This document shows positions 1 to 9,536 of a stretch of DNA of 23,867 bases, in pieces (positions within the stretch are counted from its first letter, which is position 1; each line of letters starts with the position of its first letter). Under the pieces are notes generated by a model, which was given only the letters and a program-made list of their open reading frames with translations, was not told the DNA's origin and ran no database searches. The DNA is from Altimarinus sp964500515. GTDB taxonomy: Bacteria > Patescibacteriota > Gracilibacteria > BD1-5 > UBA6164. The position numbers were made by a program, and so were the translations under genes. The DNA is taken from the NCBI GenBank assembly GCA_964500515.1, contig CAZCNE010000015.1, positions 1-23,867 on the forward strand, read 5' to 3'.

Positions 1-77
1 TCAAAAAATTTCTATTTTTCTTTTTTACTTTTATTGTTTTTGTTGTTTTGTTTATATTTTAAAAAAAATAATTTCTA

Positions 78-788
78 TTACTTCCCTTTTGTTCTTTTAG
101 TTTTTTTAAATTCTTCAATTGCAAGGTAAAATTCTTCTTTAGAAAAATCAGGCCATAAAGTATGAGTAAAATAATATTCAGCATAAGCTGCATCATAAAG
201 CAAAAATCAAGAATGTCTTACACTCTTAGTTCCTTCATGAATTCAAGTTCTAATAATCAAATCTATAATTGGTAACTTAGCTATATCAAGGTAAGTCCTA
301 AATATTTTTTCATCTAAAGTTTCTTTATCAATTCAAGAATCTATAATTTTTTTTGTAGCTCTGACAATTTCATCTTGTCAACTATATCAAATAGCTATAG
401 TAAAAATCATAGAGGAATTATTTTTTGTATTTTCCTTTATTTTTGAAATTATTTCTTGAGATTTTTTAGGCAATAAGGCTAAATTTCATATAGTATCAAA
501 TTTTATATTTTTATCTTTAAAAATTGATTCAAAATCAACTAAGCTATCAATCAATCTAAATAATCAATCAAGTTCTTCTTCACTTCTTTTCTCGATATTT
601 TCCTTACTTAGAGCCCACAGAGTAAAATTGCATACAAGCCTAGATTCATAAACTATTTCAATCATTTTTTTAGCATTTTCAAATCAAGCTTTATGCCCTT
701 GAAATGTAGTTTTTCAAAGATTTTTTGCCCATCTACGATTTCAATCCATTATCATAGCTATATGATATTTTCTTTCAGAATTATTCAT
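78..788 (-). CDS. uppS: Undecaprenyl diphosphate synthase (isoprenyl transferase)
   Basis: This 236-residue cis-prenyltransferase condenses isopentenyl diphosphate units to make the C55 lipid carrier for peptidoglycan and surface glycans. Near the N-terminus it has HIAMIMDGNRRWAK, with the catalytic Asp at about residue 15, followed by GHKAGFEN. Near the C-terminus it has DLIIRTG and AYAEYYFTHTLWPDF, all hallmarks of the UppS family, and the length is normal. The usual RTGGEQRLSNF stretch is longer and altered here (RTGIHEGTKSVRHSGF). Several conserved glycines, including the one in MDGN, are encoded by TGA, so the gene is intact only under code 25. The ATG lies inside the 3' end of the upstream VKOR gene (8-nt overlap), which suggests translational coupling. 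The cytosolic enzyme acts at the membrane. Confidence 0.96.
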
Positions 789-1254
789 TTATTTTTTCTT
801 TATTTCCTAAATTTTTGATTTTATTTTTTTCATCTAAAAATCATATTAAACTTATAATTGTAATAGCTATTATAACAATACTACAAACAAGACATCAAAG
901 ACAAAAAACTCAAACTTTGAATTCATTAAAAATTATATAAAAATTGAAAAGCATTCAACAAATTCAAATAATCATAATTATTTTAAATACTCAAAAATAT
1001 TTTTTAAAAACTCAAGTTAAAGCTAAAATAATTATAAAAATATAAACAAAAATAGCCAACATAGGAAAAGGAATTTTTCAAAAAATCCAAGTAAAGTCAA
1101 AAGAAAATAAATCACTGCAAGAAAGTGTAGAATTTATATCACAAACTAGTTTTTGTCAAACTCAAGCTTTGTATTTCAATGCAGCAATACTAAGATAAAT
1201 TGCATTTCAAATTGAAACAAGAGATAATATGATAATAGAAACAAGTTTTTTCAT
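781..1254 (-). CDS. VKOR-family membrane thiol-disulfide oxidoreductase
   Basis: The gene encodes a 157-residue membrane protein with about four hydrophobic segments (residues 4-26, 57-83, 87-109 and 115-140). It carries the vitamin K epoxide reductase layout: a loop cysteine pair C38 and C46 followed by Ser (CDINSTLSCS), a G-x-x-P motif between the first helices, and a membrane-facing CLGC redox centre at C118/C121. Bacterial VKORs replace DsbB and pass electrons from a thioredoxin-like partner to quinone, so that disulfides form in exported proteins. No thioredoxin partner is fused or adjacent. It sits between a small unknown gene (9-nt gap) and uppS (8-nt overlap), probably as one operon. 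The family call rests on cysteine spacing and topology; the overall sequence is divergent. Confidence 0.8.
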
Positions 1255-1263
1255 AGTTAAAAA

Positions 1264-1515
1264 TTATAGATTTAAACTTTTAAGTAATTCTGGAAGTCAT
1301 TTTTTATATTTTTTATATTCAGGATCTTCACTTTCTGCCCGTCAATGACATTTAGATTGTAATATAATTTTTCCTACATTATCAGATGTATTTAAATTAT
1401 CAACATATTCTTCAAAAAATGGTTTTATTTTTTCATTTAAAAACCCATCATTATTTTCAACTGACATAAAAAATTTATAAAAAATAATTACAAATCATTT
1501 TAATAAATTTTTCAT
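1264..1515 (-). CDS. Small protein of unknown function upstream of VKOR
   Basis: This is an 83-residue ORF under code 25 (two TGA-encoded glycines) that I do not recognise. Residues 1-17 are hydrophobic and basic (MKNLLKGFVIIFYKFFM), like a short membrane anchor or signal. The rest is charged and hydrophilic, with one Cys-His pair (SKCHGRAESEDPEY). An internal ATG at residue 17 (MSVENNDG) would give a purely soluble 67-residue form. I chose the outer ATG because it fits a leader followed by a soluble domain. The stop lies 9 nt before the VKOR start, so the two are probably co-transcribed with uppS. The upstream neighbour is divergent. Confidence 0.65.
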
Positions 1516-1553
1516 AATTATCAAGATTCTTTTTTTATTTAAAAAATTTTGAT

Positions 1554-1559
1554 TATAAT
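1554..1559 (+). promoter_or_regulatory. Candidate -10 box of the rRNA methyltransferase gene
   Basis: A consensus TATAAT preceded by TGAT lies 24 nt before the methyltransferase ATG in the divergent intergenic gap. The -35 region is only a T-run, so the call rests on the -10 box. The leader would be very short, with no Shine-Dalgarno sequence. Confidence 0.35.
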
Positions 1560-1582
1560 CAGAAAAATAATTAAAATACAAT

Positions 1583-2518
1583 ATGTTAAAAAATAGTTTT
1601 TGGCAAAGATTGGAGCAAATTTATACTAAAAATGATTTAGAAATCATAAAATCTTGATTTAATACAAAAAAAAGAAAAGTAAGTTTTAGGATAAATTTAC
1701 TTAATTCAAATAAAGAAGAAATCGAAAAAAATTTACTTGAAAATTGATTAATTTTTTCAAAAATTGATTTTCTTGAAAATGCTTATATTTTGGAAAACTG
1801 AATGGAAAAGGATTTATGGAATTTAGATATTTTTAAAGATTGAAAAAATTATTTACAATCTATTGCAAGCCAAATACCTGTATATTTTCTTGATTTAAAA
1901 ACTTGAGACAAAGTTCTTGATCTGACTGCTGCTCCTTGAAGCAAAACTAGTCAAATAGCAAGTTTACTTTGAAATTCTTGAGAAATCATTGCTTGCGATA
2001 ATAATCAAATTAGAATAGATAAACTTAATTTTACTCTAAAAAGACAATGAGTAAAAAATACAAAAGTAATCAAAACTGATGCTAGAAATTTATGAAATCT
2101 ATATAAAAATGAAACTTTTGACAAGATTTTAGCTGATCTTCCTTGTAGTGCAGAATGAAGATTTAATTCGCATATTGAAAAATCATATGCATTTTGGAAT
2201 GAAAATATTATCCAAAAAAATGCTATACTGCAAAAAGAAATTCTTTCAAATTCTATAAAATTATTGAAAAAAAACTGAATTTTGGTTTATTCTACTTGTA
2301 CAATTGCGCCAGAAGAAAACGAAGAAATAATTGATTATTTACTAAAAAATTTTAGTGAACTTGAAATTGAAAATATAAATTTAGATTACAAATATACAAG
2401 GCCTTGAATAACAAATTTCAACTGAAAAAAATACAATAAAAAACTAGACAAATCTTTAAGATGTCTAGTTAATGAAGAAACAGAATGATTTTTTGTAGCA
2501 AAACTTAGGAAAAGTTAA
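1583..2518 (+). CDS. NOL1/NOP2/Sun-type RNA (cytosine-C5) methyltransferase
   Basis: This 311-residue SAM-dependent methyltransferase of the RsmB/RsmF/NSUN family makes m5C in rRNA or tRNA. Visible motifs are the SAM loop VLDLTAAPGSKTSQIA (about 111-126; the Gly is TGA), ILADLPCSAEGRFN with the release cysteine C188, and LVYSTCTIAPEENEE with the catalytic cysteine C239. The N-terminal 90 residues form a short lead-in; there is no NusB-like domain as in E. coli RsmB and no C-terminal PUA domain. The exact substrate therefore cannot be assigned. It is the only plus-strand protein gene in the first 23 kb. Its last 4 bases overlap the 3' end of the convergent secreted-protein gene. A decayed copy of its 3' end is seen at 3531-3580. 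Confidence 0.93.
2454..2518 (+). repeat. Direct repeat copy 1: 3' end of the methyltransferase gene
   Basis: The segment beginning TTTAAGATG(T)CTAGTTA and ending TTTTTTGTA...AAACTTAG..AAA..TTAA is the intact 3' end of the methyltransferase. A shortened, mutated copy is found at 3531-3580 in the same orientation, on the far side of the secreted-protein gene. Confidence 0.6.
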
Positions 2519-3447
2519 TTTGAACTTGTAAAAATTGAATCCATAATTGAAGTATCAGAAAAAAATCAATACAAATACCTTTTTGATCATATAATCAAGT
2601 GAATATTTCCATATCATCATCTTCATGATAATTTTCATCAATATGAATTAACAAGATCAATAGCATTTGATGTAGCTGGATATATTTTTATATTTGGAAA
2701 AGCAAAATTTGAATTATAATATGAAAATTCTGTATCACAAGGAACTTCAAAGCTTGAGTTTTTTATTGGTCTAGAACTTGAAGCTCTTGTATATGAAGAT
2801 GGAGAATAATTTATTTTATATATATTATAAGGGAAACTTGCATAATCACAAAAAATAGCCATATAACTTATATCTCATCAATCTCTCATTTTTTCATATA
2901 GAATTTTTGAAAATTCGTCATTTGATAAAGAATTTAAGTCAATTCATTTTTTATAATAATCCTTACTTAATTCATCAATGTATGCATTTATAATTATATC
3001 CTTTTTTTCATAAGGATACAAAGAAAGCATTTTATGTCTTATGTAATTTGAAACAAAATATTTATCTTCTAAATTTAATTTATTATATTCTTTTTCAATA
3101 TTTTCATATTTGTTTTGAATAATATTTGTAGCAAATAAATCATTGTTTTGTTTCATTTTTTCATTTGCTAAATTAATCAATTCTTCTTTTCACTTAACAA
3201 ACTCTTCTATTGGATATTTTACAAAATATTCTAAATATAATTTTTTTACTTCTGACTCATTCATCATACTCAATACTGGTTCAGAAATAGATGTTTTTAT
3301 TTCATTTGTTATGTATTTTAATTGTAAAATTTTTGCAGTATTTTCGATATCTTTATTATTTTCATCTAAATAATAAGATGAAGATTGAGCAGAAAAAGAC
3401 ACAAAAAATATAATAAAAAGAAAATATTTAAAAAAATTTTTATTCAT
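2515..3447 (-). CDS. Secreted protein of unknown function
   Basis: The gene encodes 310 residues under code 25. It opens with a clear signal peptide (two Lys/Asn-rich residues, then a Phe/Ile-rich core to about residue 20, and SAQSSS as a probable cleavage region), so the product is exported. The middle (about 40-190) is charged and predicted helical, with many Lys and Glu residues. The C-terminal third is Tyr/Ser/Asn-rich and ends in a glycine-rich patch (GGKLSGRGGYGNIHL) in which nearly every Gly is TGA. There is one cysteine pair candidate (FCDYASF, VPCDTEF) that could form a disulfide. I recognise no known family. The gene is bracketed by two copies of the rsmB-like 3' end. Confidence 0.8.
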
Positions 3448-3530
3448 AGCTAAATTAATTAAAAAATAAAATGTAATAAATATTACATTTCAATTATATT
3501 TATATTTATATCAAATAAAAAAGGCGAATA

Positions 3531-3580
3531 TTTAAGATGCTTAGTTAGGTTTTTTTGTAAAAAAACTTAGAAAAAATTAA
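3531..3580 (+). repeat. Direct repeat copy 2: decayed fragment of the methyltransferase 3' end
   Basis: TTTAAGATGCTTAGTTA, then TTTTTTTGTA, AAAAACTTAG and AAAAAATTAA, follows the order of the methyltransferase 3' end with an internal deletion of about 10-15 bases. It now overlaps the stop of the downstream acidic-protein gene and has no coding role of its own. It looks like a footprint of a duplication or insertion that placed the secreted-protein gene here. Confidence 0.55.
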
Positions 3581-4056
3581 CTTTTATGTAAAGATAATTT
3601 TAATTCAAAGAAAAAACTTAATAAATTTTCTTCCAATACTATTTTATCATAATCGCTTACTTCTCAATCATATCAAGTTAGGTTAAAAAATATCTCATTA
3701 TAATCTTGCGCTATATATAAATCATTAAATTTTTCTTCAAGATTATTTATTAGTCACAATAATGAAATATTATTTACTTCTCATATAGAAATTTTTCACT
3801 TATATAATCTACTAAATAATAAAATCAAATATGATTTTTTATCCCCATCATTGTTTAGTGAAGCAAAATCTGTTAAAAAGGACTTAAATTTATCATAAAA
3901 AAATTGTTCTTGATTAAATGCATCATATTTATCAATCGGTTTGAAATTATTCAATAAATTAATTACTTTATCGCTTATATTTCCTCTAACTTTCTCTTTT
4001 CATTTTTCAGGTAAATATTTGTCCCCTTCTGGATATTCTGACATTTTTGTTCACAT
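3577..4056 (-). CDS. Small acidic protein of unknown function
   Basis: The product is 159 residues from the outer ATG (MGTKMSEYPEGDKYL). The second ATG, four codons in (position 4044), is an equally good start, and neither has a Shine-Dalgarno sequence. It is acidic and predicted mostly helical, with no signal peptide or membrane segment. The C-terminal half has a GYDGEVSDYDKIVLEENLL stretch. Glycines are almost all TGA. I recognise no family. It lies between the secreted-protein gene and purU; spacing of about 70 bp on the purU side suggests separate transcription. Confidence 0.7.
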
Positions 4057-4124
4057 AAATTGTTATTTATAAAATAAAATCTTATATAGAATAAGAGTTA
4101 TTTTATAATTGTCAAATATGTTTT

Positions 4125-4973
4125 TTATTCAAAAACTATAGCTCTATTTTTATAAACAATTATTTTATTTTCTATATGTTTTTTTATTGCAGTAAAAAAT
4201 ACTTCTTTTTCGCATTCTCTTCATATAATTTTTAAATTTTCTATTCAATGACTGTGTTTAACTCTTTTAACTTCTTGATGAATAATTGGTCATCTATCGA
4301 GTTCTGGTATAGCATAATGGCTTGTCGCTCAAATAATTTTAACTCATCTTTCATAAGCTTCATCATAAGGTTTTGCTCAAACAAAAGATGGTAAAAAAGA
4401 ATGATGAACATTTATAATTTTTTGATTAACTGAGTCAATAAAATCTTGGCTTAGGATTTTCATATATCTAGCAAGAGCAATTAAATCTGTAGGATTTTCT
4501 TTTACTATTTTTAAAATTTCTTTTTCATGCTCAAAAGATCATTTTTTAGTTTCAACAAAATAAAAAGGAATTCAAGTTTTTTCTACAAGAGTTTTTGCAT
4601 CAAGTTTATTACTTATTACATAAGGAATTTCAATATTTAATTCTCAAGTTAAATATCTTCATAAAATATCAACCAAACAATGAAGTTCAGAAGAACAAAA
4701 AAGTCATATTTTTCTTTTTTCTCATTTAAAATCAACTTTCACTTCCATTCAAAATTGTTTTTGAATTCAAGAAAAATTATCTAAAAATTTGTCATCACAA
4801 TCAAAACAAAAATTTTCGATTTCCCACTCAACTCTCATAAAAAAATAATTATCTTCAATATGTTGTTCTAAAAATGAAATATTTGCTCAATAATTAAACA
4901 AAAATTCTGTTACTGTTTTTATTATTCAAGGTTTATCTGGACAAGACACAAGCAAATTTGCAGTTTTTTTCAT
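4125..4973 (-). CDS. purU: Formyltetrahydrofolate deformylase
   Basis: This 282-residue enzyme hydrolyses 10-formyl-THF to THF and formate, balancing one-carbon pools. An N-terminal ACT domain (MKKTANLLVSCPDKPGIIKT, to about residue 80) is followed by a formyltransferase-fold domain with NVHHSFLPSFVGAKPYDEA (N188 and H190 in the catalytic position) and ATSHYAIPELDRGPIIHQ, which contains the catalytic Asp. The match to the classical PurU motif is close and the length is typical. Glycine residues in the motifs (PDKPG, FVGAKP, IGATS) are TGA. A good promoter lies at 5019-5047. In an organism with reduced metabolism it may serve mainly to supply formate or free THF; no other folate gene is visible here. 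Confidence 0.95.
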
Positions 4974-5018
4974 AATTTTTTAAAATTAAAATAAGAAATT
5001 TTGAATGGAAAAAATGTA

Positions 5019-5047
5019 ATTATAATTGCAATAAATATTTTTTTCAA
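5019..5047 (-). promoter_or_regulatory. Promoter of purU with overlapping inverted repeat
   Basis: On the minus strand there is TTGAAA (5042-5047), exactly 17 bp, then TATAAT (5019-5024), about 45 nt before the purU ATG. The -10 box lies inside a near-perfect 16-bp palindrome (5015-5030, TGTAATTATAATTGCA, 14 of 16 positions symmetric), which could be an operator or simply AT-rich symmetry. Confidence 0.6.
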
Positions 5048-5074
5048 TAAGAAGTAAAATTAATAACTTAAATA

Positions 5075-6145
5075 CTATACACAAATAAATGGAGCAAAAA
5101 TTAATCTAGAGTTTTTATTATTTATAAAACTTTTATCTAAATTTTCTAAATTTAATTCACTTCTAAATCATGCATTTCATCTTTGAGTAAGATTATATCA
5201 AACTGTTTTTATATTGTAGTGTATATCAAAATTATTACAAGCTCTACCGCAAACTTCATCAACAGCATAAAATCATCTTGAAGGATTATTTATGGCTGAA
5301 GTATCACAAAGTCTTCCTGTAAAAACCAAAGCCCAAGGATAATACAAATCAATTCAAATCTCATCTTCACTTTTGATTTTATATAATTCTTCCCTATTTT
5401 GCATAAAATCTAATGCTACTCTTTTTATTTTATATTTTTTCAAAAAATTTTGATATAAATCCAAACTTACTTCTGCTGAATTATAAAACTTTAATTGCCA
5501 TTTTATAATTTCTTCTCTAAGAATTTTAATTTCTTTTTCACTTTTATTTTTTATAAGTTCTCAAGCTGGATGCACTTCATATCAATAAGTGTCAATTAAT
5601 GGAGTTTTTAAAAGTTTGTGAATTAATCTTCCAAAAGAAATTTGTAAATTTTTGTATTTTTTTAAAATTAAATTCAAAACTCAAAAATCATTTACTACAA
5701 TTTCAATAGGATTTTTTATATTTAGATTATTTAGAAATTCCAAACTTTCATCCAATTTTTCCAATATAATATCTCAAATATAAGGAGTAACAAGCGTAAA
5801 AGTTCTTATTTTATGAGGAGGAAATTTTTTATTGAATTCTTTAAAATATTCAATTGCATTTTCTATTTCTTTTTTGTAAGGAATAAGATATTCGCAATTG
5901 TCACTTCCATAATAAATTCAATCAATTTTATTAAAAATATCTTGCCCAAGCTTTTTTTTGATTTCTCTTATAGCAACAAAATTAACTTCATATTGAGAGG
6001 AAATATTTTCAGCTAATTCTCAAGGATAATTTTCCATAATAAAATTTGCAATCTCCCTATCTTGCTTTCACATAGACAGTAAAAATCACTCATTTAATAA
6101 CTTAAAATATTCTAAATTTGTTCAGATGTGAATAAAAAGTTGCAT
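5075..6145 (-). CDS. U32/UbiV-like iron-sulfur protein
   Basis: The 356-residue soluble protein resembles the peptidase U32 / UbiU-UbiV group, whose members carry a 4Fe-4S cluster and act in O2-independent hydroxylation or RNA modification rather than proteolysis. Visible support: IEIVVNDFGVLNLILKKYKNLQISFGRLIHK (148-177), which matches the family's NDxGxL...GR barrel strand, and four cysteines spaced like the UbiV cluster ligands, C84 plus C280-x18-C299-x3-C303 (CGRACNN). It starts at the first ATG after the upstream gene's stop (6-nt gap), so it probably belongs to the metG-orf176 transcript. The target is unknown. The call is an inference from motif and cysteine spacing. Confidence 0.6.
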
Positions 6146-6151
6146 AATTTA

Positions 6152-6682
6152 TTAATTATCTTTTATTAAATCATAAACTTTAGTATTAATATTAAAAATT
6201 TTAGCATACACCATAATTAACTTTTCTTTTAATCTATTATGTGGTAAAAATCAAAACACAATATTTCAATCAAATGTAGAATTCAAAATATCTTCAGTTT
6301 TCATTTCAAAGCTGGAATTCAAATTGTTTTCATTGTACTTATCAAAAGTAAATTGTTTTCATTTTATGTTTTTTTCTGTATAATCAATTTCTTTTATACC
6401 ACAGTATTCATATCAATTAGAATTTAAATAAGATTTTAAATTTTTTAAATCTTCATTCATAAATAATATTAACTGAAATTTATCCAATAAATCACTATAT
6501 TTATCTCTATTTATTCAAAATTTAGAAAAAATTGCATGATAATAGTTAGGATAATATCTAAAAAAATGCATAAAATTTTTTTGTTTTTCTAAAGGATATG
6601 ATCTTAGTTTTTCATAAAAATTAACATATCTAGAAGAAAAATTTTTAGATGTATCAACTATATTTTTTGTCATATTAAACAT
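6152..6682 (-). CDS. Protein of unknown function, coupled to metG
   Basis: This 176-residue soluble protein, rich in Tyr, Phe, Asn and Lys, has no signal peptide and no motif I recognise. Its ATG overlaps the metG stop in an 8-nt ATGTTTAA arrangement, so it is probably translated by termination-reinitiation after metG. A second ATG four codons in (position 6673) is possible. The C-terminus (NIVFGFLPHNRLKEKLIMVYAKIFNI) is the most hydrophobic part. It is followed after 6 nt by the U32-like gene. All three genes are probably one transcript. Confidence 0.75.
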
Positions 6683-8279
6683 CAAACCTATCATATAAAT
6701 TTTTTCATTTTTCTTTTATAGAAAAATTTGTTTTTTCTCAAATAAGAAATTTTAATTCTCAGTTTTCAAGCCTTTTTTTATATAAATCTAATCATAATTT
6801 TTTAAACATTTCATCCATTTTTTCTGGAAAAAATGGAAATAAAATAAGTCCTACTATTCTAAGTCATTCTGCAATTGTATAAAGTACATTTCTTGTTTCG
6901 GCTTGTTTTTCTGGATCTTTAATACTAATCCATGGAGTTTTTTCATCCGCAAATTTATTTAATCTGTCAAGAAAAGAAAAAGTAGTATCCAAAACTCATT
7001 TTAAATTATATTTATCAAAATATTGAAAAACAAATAAATCTAAAACTTTTTCTTGATCATCAAGCAAATACATTGCTTCAGAATATTTTTCTAATTCTTC
7101 TTCATCAAATTTTCAAATTTCAACAAAACTAAATTCAAAATCTCAGGCAAAATAATCACCATAAAGTTCTCAAGGGAGTTCTTGTAATTTCAAGGCAAGA
7201 ACTACTACTCTATTAAGCAAATTTCATAGATTATTTGCCATCTTTGAATTATAAGTTAAAATCGCTTGTTTTTCATTAAAATCTCAATCTTGTCAAATAT
7301 TGAAACTCGAAAGTAAATATAAAATAAGTAAATCTTTATTATATTTTTGTATAAATTCAACTGGTTCAATCACATTTCAAAGTGATTTTGAAATTTTTTG
7401 TCAATCAATTGTAAAAAATCATGTAGTCAAAATTTGTTTTGGTAAATCATATCATGCAGATTTAAGCATAGCTGGCCAATAAATTGCATGAAATCTAATT
7501 ATATCTTTTCAAACTACATGTAAATCTGCTGGCCAAAATTCTTCATCTTGATTTTCACATACAGTTACATAATTAAAAAGTGCATCATACCAAACATAAG
7601 TTACTTGATTTTCATCAAAAGGAAGAGCTATTCAAAATTTATTTGTTTCTCTTGAAACAGAAAAATCATCAAGTCATCTTTCAACAAATGCTATAACTTC
7701 ATTATATCTATCGTGAGGAATAACAAATTCAGGATTATTTTTATAAAAATTTTTAAGAAAATTTTGATATTTTGATAAGTTAAAAAAATAATTTTTTTCT
7801 TTTATTTTTTCAGGTTCTTTTAGATGATCTGGACAAACTTTTTTTCATTTTAATTCAATTAAATCATCATCTTTTTTAAATCATTCGCATCAAACACAAT
7901 AAAGTCATTCATAAATTCATTCATAAATATCTCAAGCATCATAAGATTTTTGCAAAACTTTTCTTACTAAATCATGATGTCTTTTTTCAGTAGTTCTAAT
8001 AAAATCAGTATATTGTATTCATAATCAATCCCAAACTTCTTTGTGTTTTTCTGCCATCATATCAAGATAATCTACTATTTTCATATTATTTTCTTCAGCT
8101 TTTAAAACTGCTTTTTGACTATTTTCATCAACTCAAGTTGAAAATTTTACTTTTTTTCAAGATATTTTTTGATATCTTGCAATTATATCAGCAATATATG
8201 AACTATAAGAATGTCCTATATGAGGAATTCAATTTGTATAATAAATTGGTGTTGTTATAAAAAATTTATTTTTTAACAT
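6675..8279 (-). CDS. metG: Methionyl-tRNA synthetase
   Basis: The 534-residue class I synthetase charges tRNA-Met. The Rossmann half has TTPIYYTNGIPHIGHSYSS with HIGH at residues 20-23, a zinc-finger-like insert (CVGCEGF and later CPDH) and the KMSKS loop as KISKS at about 295-299. ADLHVVGKDIIRFHAIYWPAML is the conserved core segment, and the C-terminal half is the anticodon-binding helical bundle. There is no C-terminal tRNA-binding (EMAP/Trbp111) extension, as in many short bacterial MetG forms. Many conserved glycines are TGA. The start ATG has no Shine-Dalgarno sequence. The 3' end overlaps the next gene by 8 nt. Confidence 0.97.
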
Positions 8280-8459
8280 TAAAAACTGTTTATATAATAA
8301 TTATTTTTATACCTCTCCTTGCCTCCCCTATTGAGTGAAGGAAATATTTTTTTGCTTCATCATTTTATCATTTCATCGTTTCTTCGTCTTTAAAATCCCC
8401 CTAGCCCCCTTTATCAAGGGGAATTCTTATTTCTTCATTTCATCGTTTATTCATCTTTC
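8280..8459. repeat. Intergenic region with GC-rich hairpin repeats
   Basis: This 180-bp gap between the glycosyltransferase stop and the metG start has two C-rich clusters that stand out from the AT-rich background. One is at about 8312-8343 (CCTCTCCTTGCCTCCCC...). The other, at about 8395-8424, contains a perfect hairpin with stem CCCCTT (8406-8411), loop TATC and AAGGGG (8416-8421). Between and after them the phrase TTTCATCGTTT with a CATCTTT/CGTCTTT tail is repeated (about 8362-8392 and 8433-8459). No ORF of note is present. It may end the glycosyltransferase transcript, and it looks like a dispersed short repeat. Confidence 0.55.
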
Positions 8460-9491
8460 CTATCTAAAAAATTTATTCCAAATAAATTTAAGTGCTATAT
8501 TTATAGCATTACTCGATTTTTGTCATTTTTTTAAACTATAATCTGTGTATTTTATATTTACTGGAACTTCCATAAATTTGATATTTTTTGTTGATATTAT
8601 ATCTACAATTTCAGAAGAATGTCACATTCAATCTATCGTTAATCTAATTTTATCCAATGTTTTTGTTCTAAAAACTCTATATCCATTATGACTATCAGTC
8701 AATTTTATATTACTCACAAAAAAAGTAAATACAATTCCTAGTTTTAAAATTATTTTTCTTGTAAATCAAATATTTGTATTAGTTTTAGTAATAAACCTAG
8801 AACCTAAAACAACTTCTATATCTTTGTTTTTTTCTAATATTTTTAAAAACTCGTTTAAATCATTTAAATCATGTTGTCAATCTGAATCAAATGTACATAC
8901 ATATTCTGTTTTTTTTCAATATCTTCTAAAATATTCAAAACCCGTTTCTAAAGAAGCTCACTGTCATCTATTATTATAATGATTCAAAACTATAACTTTT
9001 TTTCAAAATTCTTGTAAAATATTTAAAGTATTGTCTTTTGATCAATCATTAATAACAACAATATTTTTATAATTTTTTTTAAGTAATTTAGTTATAACAC
9101 TTTTTATAACTTTTTCTTCATTATATGCAGGGATTACAAATCATATTTTTCATGATAAAATTTCTCTTAAGCTATTTTCTATAGCAATTTCTCTTATAAG
9201 TTTTGTTGTATCATCTTTATTATCTTCAACTTTTTTTAGAAGTAATAAAACAAAATAAATAAGAAAAATTATAGATGAATATACAAGTAGATCAGCTCAT
9301 CTTTGTAATCCAAAAATTCATCAAATATAATTTAAAAAATTTGGAAAAAATGAAAAAATAAGCAAAAATATTCAAATAAAAAGAAAAATAAGAAAATGTA
9401 TAGCATTAAATTTCTTTTTATTTGCAATATCAATGGCCAAAATAAAAATTACAACTCCTGATACTATAAAAAAAATCTGTAATAAAGACAT
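8460..9491 (-). CDS. DUF2304-glycosyltransferase family 2 fusion
   Basis: In this 343-residue protein, residues 1-90 are three membrane segments with the DUF2304 pattern (GIFGLQRGADLLVYSSIIFLIYFVLLLLKK), and residues 114-343 are a GT2 domain of the dolichyl-phosphate mannose synthase type. The GT2 domain has GFVIPAYNEEKVI, VVINDGSKDNT, NNRGQGASLETGF, the nucleotide-sugar/metal motif DSDGQHD (202-208) and the SxNGYR-like SHNGYRVF. DUF2304 is usually a separate small protein beside such a GT2 gene, and here they are joined. The role is likely transfer of a sugar to a polyprenyl phosphate for surface glycan assembly, using the carrier lipid made by UppS. The gene is 45 nt downstream of secD. Confidence 0.9.
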
Positions 9492-9536
9492 TATTGCTAG
9501 GTATTTGATAAATATTAAATATTAAAATCAAACAAG

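Noticed and set aside
1..77. A further gene downstream of uppS
   Set aside because: No start codon or clear frame is visible on either strand in this AT-rich stretch. It is probably only the intergenic region, or the next gene starts outside the window.
2638..3447. Reading the 310-residue secreted gene as three separate small genes split by stops
   Set aside because: All the splits are at TGA and the frame is continuous. With UGA=Gly it is one protein with one signal peptide.
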